Origin: an uncultured Eubacteriales bacterium
GTDB taxonomy: Bacteria > Bacillota > Clostridia > Oscillospirales > CAG-272
Reading direction: 5' to 3'
DNA length: 64,000 nt
Assembly (NCBI GenBank): GCA_900544985.1
Contig: UQXK01000002.1
Coordinates: forward strand, 1 to 64,000
This document shows, piece by piece, positions 59,018 to 64,000 of the stretch (within the stretch, counting starts at the first letter, position 1; every line of letters begins with the position of its first letter). The notes beneath the pieces were generated by a model, which ran no database searches, was not told the origin of the DNA, and saw only the letters and a program-made list of their open reading frames with translations. A program made the position numbers and the translations under genes.

Positions 59018-61894
59018 TTAAATATCGCAGATAGTAAGTCCTTCACACTTATTCAAGGCTTCATCGTTTCCGACTACGCATACACATCCTTTTTCTGCCA
59101 TTTCATCAAACACTTTGCCCCACTCTTTGATGGAATCACGTGTCGTTGCGAGCATTTGACGTCTGATATTTATGTTGTCCTCTTCTGTTATACCTGTAAA
59201 CCAAAATTCATCTGCCCTCGTGCCTTTGCTCGCAGGCGTCATAAGAGGATCTGTCGCGGCAATCGCGGAAATTATGAACTTATCTATTTCTTCGTCGCTG
59301 TTACAAAAATCATTTATAAAGTCGGAAATGTTGTCATACATTTCAAGACTCCTTGACGGAGACGGATCGCGATAAGAATAGCAGACAAAAGCGCCCTCTC
59401 GTCCTACCGGAAGCCCCGAGCCGTACGCGCCGCCCTGAACTCTTATAACATTCCAAAGATAGTTAAGAGAAATTATATTGGCTGCCACTTTTAAGCTTCC
59501 GTTCATTTTCTTACCGCAAAGCGAGAGATGATATCCTTTAACGGCAAACCCTATCGGAGCTGGAATGCGGATTCCCATTCTTTCGGGAAGGTTTATTTTA
59601 TATTCTCTGCTTTCAGGCAAAGTTTTTCCTTTTGGGAATGCATTTGCAAGATCCGATACATCGACATCGTGCGACGCCGTTACGCTTATGGTAAGACCGT
59701 TTTTGATCAATAAATCACTGTTTACTCTGCCTACAAGAGATATAAAGTCTCCTATAACGGAATCAAAATCTTTTGCAAATTTATGCAGGAATGAGATGAA
59801 AGTATATCCGCCGATAGCCTCGTTTACGGCTCCTTTTGCCGTATAACGCGACTGGACAGAAGTTATGCCCAAAGATTGACCTCCGCCTATCGTTACCTGA
59901 TGCGCCAATTCGTTTGATTGAAGAACAAGTTCTTTTATCCTTTCCCTTTGGTCAAAATTTGTCTTGGTCAGAATCTCTATCAGAAGCTCTTTTGCCGCCG
60001 AAAAGTTTTCTTCAAGTATTCCTATACGAACTTCAAGACATGGCGTACAGCGTTCCGAAACGCCTTTTTTACCGAATACGCCTATACCGAATACGATAGT
60101 TCCTATATAAGTTTTCAACTGTTTCTGTACTTCCGCAGCGCTGTACCTCTCTGTCGGAAGTTCAGTGTAAATAGAAGGCAGAAAAGCAAGTTTTGTAATC
60201 TCTTTGAGAGTGAAATTCGTCAACGGAAAATACATGGATATAAAAATTATTCCGTTAGTATCGACGGGATGATAAAGCACTGTAACGTCGTCCGCTTTTC
60301 TCTCTATCGTCTTTGTAAATTCTATTTTTTCATTTATTTCATCAAGAGTAAGCTTTGGCAAAAGAGCGGTTATCTCAGGAGAATCGGGAGTCTTCTGCCA
60401 ATTTGAGAGAAGTTCGTTCTCGAAAATCAACTTGTCTATGTCTTCTTTTGTCCGAGCCGCCATTTCCTTTTGAAGTCTTTTTTCCTCTGCTTCGCGTTCT
60501 TCTTTTCCAAGTGTCACGGAAGGCAACATATGCAAAACAGCAACGCCGTTATCATCTGTCAAAAGTTCCGAAAGCAATTTCTCGAAACCGCCCGTTTCAG
60601 CCATTTTTTTCAAAGAGTCGATAGCTTCGTCGTACAAAATGAACGTAAGCGGGTCTCCCCCGTAAAGCCAACTGCCATATGCGGATAAATTTCTGTGAAG
60701 TCCCTGAGGCTCCGAAGACAGTTTTACGTGGAAAGCAAAGTTATTTATAGACGCCAATATGGATTTTTTGTCAATACCGTCTTTTATAAGCTTATTTGCG
60801 GTCTCTTTTATGATATCTCTTACTTTTTCGCTGTCGGAATCTTTTATATTTCTGGCGATAACCATAAAATACGGTTGGTATATGCCGTCAGCGACGGTCA
60901 TGTCAAAATCCTCCACAAGACCGGAAGAAAGCACTGCGCGTTTGAAAACAGACTCGTTTGTATCGGCAAGAACATCGCAAAGAATTTGGGCAGCAAGCGT
61001 TTTTTCACGATCTTCCCAAGTCCCGATTATCTTACCGAGAGCGAGCATTGCTTTATTTTTGTCAGCTTCCTCTTCGGAAATCTCGTAATAACGGACGCTG
61101 TTTACGGACACGGGAATTTGCGGTTTTATTTCCGGAACGGAATCAAGTTTTTCATATTTTTCAAGATAGGAATTTATCAATTCCAGCGTTTCTTCAATCG
61201 GAACGTCTCCGTCAAGGAAAAATCTCGCATTTGAGGGATGATAGAACTCTTTATATGTTTCAACAAATTTTTCGTACGTAAGATCCGGAATAAAAGCGGG
61301 ATCGCCCCCAGAATTGTGCTTATAGCAGTTGTCCGGGAATATAAGGCTCATCATTTCCTCGTCTATACGGTCGTCTACACTTGCCAAAGCACCTTTCATT
61401 TCATTGAAAACAACGCCTTTATATAACGGTTTCCCGTTTTCTATCTCGGTATGGATTCCCTCCTGATAAAATATGTTGGGATTTTTTAAAAGCATCGGAG
61501 CAAAGACGGCATCAAGATATACCGATGTAAGATTTAAAAAGTCACGTGTATTTCTGCTGGATACGGGATATACGGTTTTATCGGGATACGTCATTGCATT
61601 TAAAAATGTATTCATGGAACCTCTCATCAGATCGACAAAAGGCTCCTTGACGGGATACTTTTCAGAACCGCAGAGTACAGAATGTTCAAGTATATGAAAA
61701 ACTCCCGTACTATCCTGCGGCAATGTTTTAAATGAAACGGAAAAAAGTTTGTTTTCCGCCTTGTTATCCACAAAACAAAGTTCTGCGCCTGTCTTTTCAT
61801 GCGTCATCTCAATAAAAGACGCATTGAGCTCCTTTACGTTTCTCACTCTCTTAACGATAAATCCGTAAAGTTTTGTTCCTGTTTGAAAATCCAT
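59018..61894 (-). CDS. M16C metalloprotease (presequence protease/falcilysin type)
   Basis: A 958-residue peptidase. The inverted zinc motif HILEH (HxxEH) occurs in FHILEHSVLCGSEKYPVKEP (about residues 60-80), followed by RGSMNTFLNAMTYPDKTVYP, typical of the M16C peptidasome, and four homologous domains that form a closed chamber. It degrades short unstructured peptides in the cytosol; no signal peptide. The start at 61894 overlaps the stop of the preceding gene by one base (TAATG) and has AAAGGAGATAAA; a longer reading from 62020 is within that gene and is rejected. Confidence 0.92.
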   Translation of the reverse strand: MDFQTGTKLYGFIVKRVRNVKELNASFIEMTHEKTGAELCFVDNKAENKLFSVSFKTLPQDSTGVFHILEHSVLCGSEKYPVKEPFVDLMRGSMNTFLNAMTYPDKTVYPVSSRNTRDFLNLTSVYLDAVFAPMLLKNPNIFYQEGIHTEIENGKPLYKGVVFNEMKGALASVDDRIDEEMMSLIFPDNCYKHNSGGDPAFIPDLTYEKFVETYKEFYHPSNARFFLDGDVPIEETLELINSYLEKYEKLDSVPEIKPQIPVSVNSVRYYEISEEEADKNKAMLALGKIIGTWEDREKTLAAQILCDVLADTNESVFKRAVLSSGLVEDFDMTVADGIYQPYFMVIARNIKDSDSEKVRDIIKETANKLIKDGIDKKSILASINNFAFHVKLSSEPQGLHRNLSAYGSWLYGGDPLTFILYDEAIDSLKKMAETGGFEKLLSELLTDDNGVAVLHMLPSVTLGKEEREAEEKRLQKEMAARTKEDIDKLIFENELLSNWQKTPDSPEITALLPKLTLDEINEKIEFTKTIERKADDVTVLYHPVDTNGIIFISMYFPLTNFTLKEITKLAFLPSIYTELPTERYSAAEVQKQLKTYIGTIVFGIGVFGKKGVSERCTPCLEVRIGILEENFSAAKELLIEILTKTNFDQRERIKELVLQSNELAHQVTIGGGQSLGITSVQSRYTAKGAVNEAIGGYTFISFLHKFAKDFDSVIGDFISLVGRVNSDLLIKNGLTISVTASHDVDVSDLANAFPKGKTLPESREYKINLPERMGIRIPAPIGFAVKGYHLSLCGKKMNGSLKVAANIISLNYLWNVIRVQGGAYGSGLPVGREGAFVCYSYRDPSPSRSLEMYDNISDFINDFCNSDEEIDKFIISAIAATDPLMTPASKGTRADEFWFTGITEEDNINIRRQMLATTRDSIKEWGKVFDEMAEKGCVCVVGNDEALNKCEGLTICDI

Positions 61895-62769
61895 TATTTT
61901 ATCTCCTTTAAAGCCTGCTCGGCTAAATACTTGATTGCCGAATGAACGGCGACATTTCCTTCTCCGACAGCCTTTGCTATCTGATACGGCGTTCCCGTAC
62001 AATCTCCCGCGGCAAAACAACCTTTAATATTAGTTTCGAGTTTTCGGTTCACTTTCACATGACCGTCTTCCGATTCAAGCTCTCTTAACAATACCGTCGG
62101 AGAAATCGATTGCTTTAAAAAGAATATCCCGTCGACTTTTATCTCCTCTCCGTTTTTAAGCAAGACAGAGCTGACGCGCCCTTCTCCTTTGATTTCAACT
62201 ATCGGAGAAGACAGTTTTATCATATTTTCAGATTCAACTGTACTCTCTTTGAAAAGAGGCAGATAATAAACATTTCCGGCAAGTTCCGAAAGATATGATA
62301 CTTCCTCTTCCATTTCCGTATTGTCGCAAACAACGGCTATCGTTTTTCCTTTATATAAATTTCCGTCGCACGTCGCACAATAGCTTACTCCGCGTCCGAG
62401 AAGCTCTCTCTCGCCCGGAATGGGGCGGACTGTCTCCACACCCGTTGCCAAAATCACGGTTTTTGCATCAAACTCTTCCATATCCGACAAGAGAGCAAAA
62501 TATTTTCCCATATTGTATATTCCGGTTATTCTCTTCTCGGTTATATTTATCCCTGATTGTTCAAGCTGTTTTGACAAAAGAGCATTAAATTCCGCGCCCC
62601 CGATATCCGGAATCGCAGGATAATTTGAAATACACTCAGAGCGCTGAACTTTGTCGCTAAGAGCCATGGAACCAAATAAATAATAACTTTTATTTCTGAT
62701 CTTTGCATTAAGTGCCGCAGATATTCCGGCAGGACCGCTGCCGATTATTGCTATATCAACTGTTTCCAT
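61894..62769 (-). CDS. Thioredoxin-reductase-like flavoprotein, NADPH motif lost
   Basis: A 291-residue protein with TrxR fold. FAD loop IIGSGPAGISAAL (8-20), redox Cys pair YCATCDG (Cys131, Cys134) and the C-terminal FAD motif CFAAGDC. The second Rossmann loop, usually GGGNSA, reads VVCDNTEMEEE (146-156), and the HRR motif for the NADPH phosphate is not seen. That matches ferredoxin-dependent flavin thioredoxin reductases (FFTR) of Clostridium or the related non-NADPH types. It would reduce thioredoxin with electrons from ferredoxin. Coupled to the M16C protease gene. Confidence 0.82.
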   Translation of the reverse strand: METVDIAIIGSGPAGISAALNAKIRNKSYYLFGSMALSDKVQRSECISNYPAIPDIGGAEFNALLSKQLEQSGINITEKRITGIYNMGKYFALLSDMEEFDAKTVILATGVETVRPIPGERELLGRGVSYCATCDGNLYKGKTIAVVCDNTEMEEEVSYLSELAGNVYYLPLFKESTVESENMIKLSSPIVEIKGEGRVSSVLLKNGEEIKVDGIFFLKQSISPTVLLRELESEDGHVKVNRKLETNIKGCFAAGDCTGTPYQIAKAVGEGNVAVHSAIKYLAEQALKEIK

Positions 62770-62798
62770 CTTACAATAATTCCTTTCTATATTTATCT

Positions 62799-62848
62799 TT
62801 CAATAAGTAAGTCCACGTAAATATTATAGACATGGATTTGCTTATTGA
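62799..62848 (-). promoter_or_regulatory. Inverted repeat around a -10 box upstream of the TrxR-like gene
   Basis: 15-bp arms with two G-T pairs (62801-62815 with 62833-62847) and a 17-base loop that contains TATAAT on the minus strand. It may be an operator covering the promoter or a leader hairpin. No consensus regulator box was recognised. Confidence 0.4.
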
Positions 62849-63064
62849 GATAAATATTTTTAAAGACGAAGTCGCTACGTTTTTTGCCAGGACTTTATAT
62901 AATATTATACCATTATTTCCCTGTTTTTCAATAAGATAATTATATGCCTAAGACGCTTTGCTGTATACTGCGTCATAATAAATCGAATTTTATTGACATT
63001 TTTTGTATTATAACATTGCACGGCTTACAAAAATAAATTTTTGTATTGCTGTCGCAATTCGTCG

Positions 63065-63104
63065 TGAAAACTCCCTTGCAAGCAACATTTTCACTTGTAT
63101 AATA
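63065..63104 (+). promoter_or_regulatory. Repeat-borne promoter (copy 2)
   Basis: TTGCAA (63077-63082), 16 bases, TATAAT (63099-63104), inside GTGAAAA/TTTTCAC arms (63065-63071 with 63089-63095). The core CTTGCAAGCAACATTTTC nearly repeats the promoter of the DUF951 gene. It would drive the gene broken at 63428. Confidence 0.65.
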
Positions 63105-63370
63105 ACAGAAAAAACAACAGATGTTCAATACTAATCTTTTTCGGATTTATTCCACGCACAATCCGATTATTTTACATAATACCGACACAACGGCATATTC
63201 TGAAATTTTTTGTCGTAAAAATCCAAAATCAATAAAGTGCATAATAGAATATAATGCTATTGACGTGTTTTTACACTTCAAACCTTATAAACGGTATAAC
63301 GGAATAAGCATGGATAATGCTTTTAATCTTTTATACCTTTATTTGACTAAATTAACAAGGAGATTTTTAT

Positions 63371-63721
63371 ATGGAAAACGATTTTGAGACAACAAAAGGA
63401 CCTGAAAAAGAACAGATAGGCTGTACCTAGGTAGGATATCAGGATGTAAATGTATGTATCCCGATTTCCATCAAAGCATTCGGAGAGGTCGGAAATGCAA
63501 AAACACAGTGCTTGGGAAAAAGCATTGTTTCTTCCGGATACAGCGGCTATGAAGGTAAACATGACGAGATATGCAAATTTACAATAAGTCAAAAACTCCG
63601 TGTTGAAGTCCCCGTGATATTTGGCGCAAGAGCAGAAGCCGGAGACGCGATCATAGATTGCGGATGTGCCGAAAGCAAAGATACCTGCAATATGCACTGC
63701 GGAGACGATCAGAAAGCGTAA
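63371..63721 (+). pseudogene. Small Cys-containing protein gene with in-frame TAG
   Basis: A good ribosome binding site (AAGGAGATTTTTAT) precedes ATG 63371. Codon 20 is TAG (63428-63430); after it the same frame runs clean for 96 codons to TAA 63721. The combined protein (about 116 residues) resembles a clostridial family with a CTQVGYQ-like start, VCIPISIKAFG, and a C-terminal VEVPVIFGARAEAGDAI, with several Cys. A CAG-to-TAG change would explain the stop. TAG is a normal stop elsewhere here, so general recoding is unlikely. Function unknown, possibly spore or surface. Confidence 0.65.
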
Positions 63722-63730
63722 CTCAAAATA

Positions 63731-63778
63731 ACAAATCCGCATGTTTCTAAAAGCAGAAGCATGCGGATTTGTTTTTTA
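63731..63778 (+). terminator. Terminator after the broken gene
   Basis: Long stem (about 63732-63748 with 63755-63771, one G-T pair), six-base loop, T run. Confidence 0.85.
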
Positions 63779-63880
63779 TTCTACTATTTTAATGTAATAA
63801 ATGAAAAATTTTTTAATTGAAAATTAAAGGTATATTTGCCGTTCTTCATTATACTGATTAAACGGCGATATTTTTTACTT

Positions 63881-64000
63881 TCATTCAGCGAGAGGCTTCA
63901 TCGTCGGGAACAAAAGTACATCTCTTATAGACGCGGAGTCCGTAAGAAGCATAACAAGACGGTCTACACCGAATCCAAGCCCGCCCGTAGGAGGCATACC
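63881..64000 (-). CDS. lysS: Lysyl-tRNA synthetase, C-terminal end (truncated by window)
   Basis: Only the last 39 codons are present. GMPPTGGLGFGVDRLVMLLT followed by DSASIRDVLLFPTMKP is class II synthetase motif 3 and the ending of bacterial LysRS. It charges tRNA-Lys. The gene is convergent with the broken small gene. Confidence 0.95.
   Translation of the reverse strand, partial: GMPPTGGLGFGVDRLVMLLTDSASIRDVLLFPTMKPLAE

Larger units (their letters stand above)
62770..63370. other. 600-base intergenic region with a long inverted repeat and a promoter repeat
   Basis: Divergent region. It holds a long inverted repeat at 62799-62848 and a repeat-borne promoter at 63065-63104 (both listed). 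An 88-codon open frame from 63121 lacks a ribosome binding site and overlaps the next gene, so it is not called. Confidence 0.6.

Noticed and set aside
63121..63387. 88-codon open frame in the intergenic region
   Set aside because: No ribosome binding site, AT-driven composition, and it overlaps the start of the next gene, which has a good site.
63371..63721. General reassignment of TAG as a sense codon
   Set aside because: TAG ends the XRE gene at 23427, the deformylase at 24522 and the flavodoxin lipoprotein at 41410, all at family-typical lengths.

Overview
The window reads as chromosome of an anaerobic, endospore-forming member of the Firmicutes (class Clostridia), probably a gut or rumen glycan degrader. 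The evidence is spo0A, the spoVAC-D-E operon, a cotJABC operon, a 2[4Fe-4S] ferredoxin, a thioredoxin reductase that looks ferredoxin-dependent, strong AGGAG ribosome binding sites and many glycoside hydrolases. Moderate-to-low GC and heavy use of ATA for isoleucine typify most genes. No phage, insertion sequence or CRISPR array was seen. Both ends cut a gene: an alpha-L-fucosidase on the left and lysS on the right.

Left part (0-41 kb): GH29 fucosidase; spoVA operon; ferredoxin; a three-gene cell-wall cassette (D-aspartate ligase-like ATP-grasp enzyme, aspartate racemase, MurE) that points to a D-Asp interpeptide bridge on L-Lys peptidoglycan; MATE exporter; a DtxR-type metalloregulator operon; a five-gene operon (ABC exporter, DUF4097 lipoprotein, GH78 rhamnosidase, phosphoesterase); a copper operon (csoR-copA with a CopZ-like tail) under a promoter whose spacer is the CsoR operator; GH38 mannosidase; XRE regulators; cotJABC; a glycolipid/phospholipid pair; GH106-like and GH127 hydrolases; ispD-ispF; spo0A; and a MerR-controlled flavodoxin/flavin reductase operon.

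Central accessory block (41.6-54.3 kb): its isoleucine codons are mainly ATT/ATC, unlike its neighbours. It encodes a 5'-nucleotidase/guanylate-kinase-like fusion, two tandem DHH phosphoesterases, SurE and, convergently, an operon for an RDD membrane protein, a complete UgpBAEC-like ABC importer, a staphylococcal-nuclease lipoprotein and a lipoprotein with two OB-fold-like repeats. Together these suggest a nucleic-acid or nucleotide scavenging system: surface nuclease, importer, then cytosolic phosphodiesterases and nucleotidases. This is an inference from gene content.

Right part (54.5-64 kb): a cobalamin riboswitch with its own terminator controls two lipoproteins, one of them DUF4430/transcobalamin-C-like, and an ECF S component, so this is a candidate B12 capture-and-import module. 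Then follow three tRNA genes (Gly, Arg, His), a small membrane-anchored protein, an M16C metalloprotease overlapping a thioredoxin-reductase-like gene, and a small Cys-containing protein gene broken by an in-frame TAG. A short repeat carrying a promoter occurs near 35.85 and 63.08 kb. Starts were chosen by ribosome binding site and family alignment from memory; no database search was possible.
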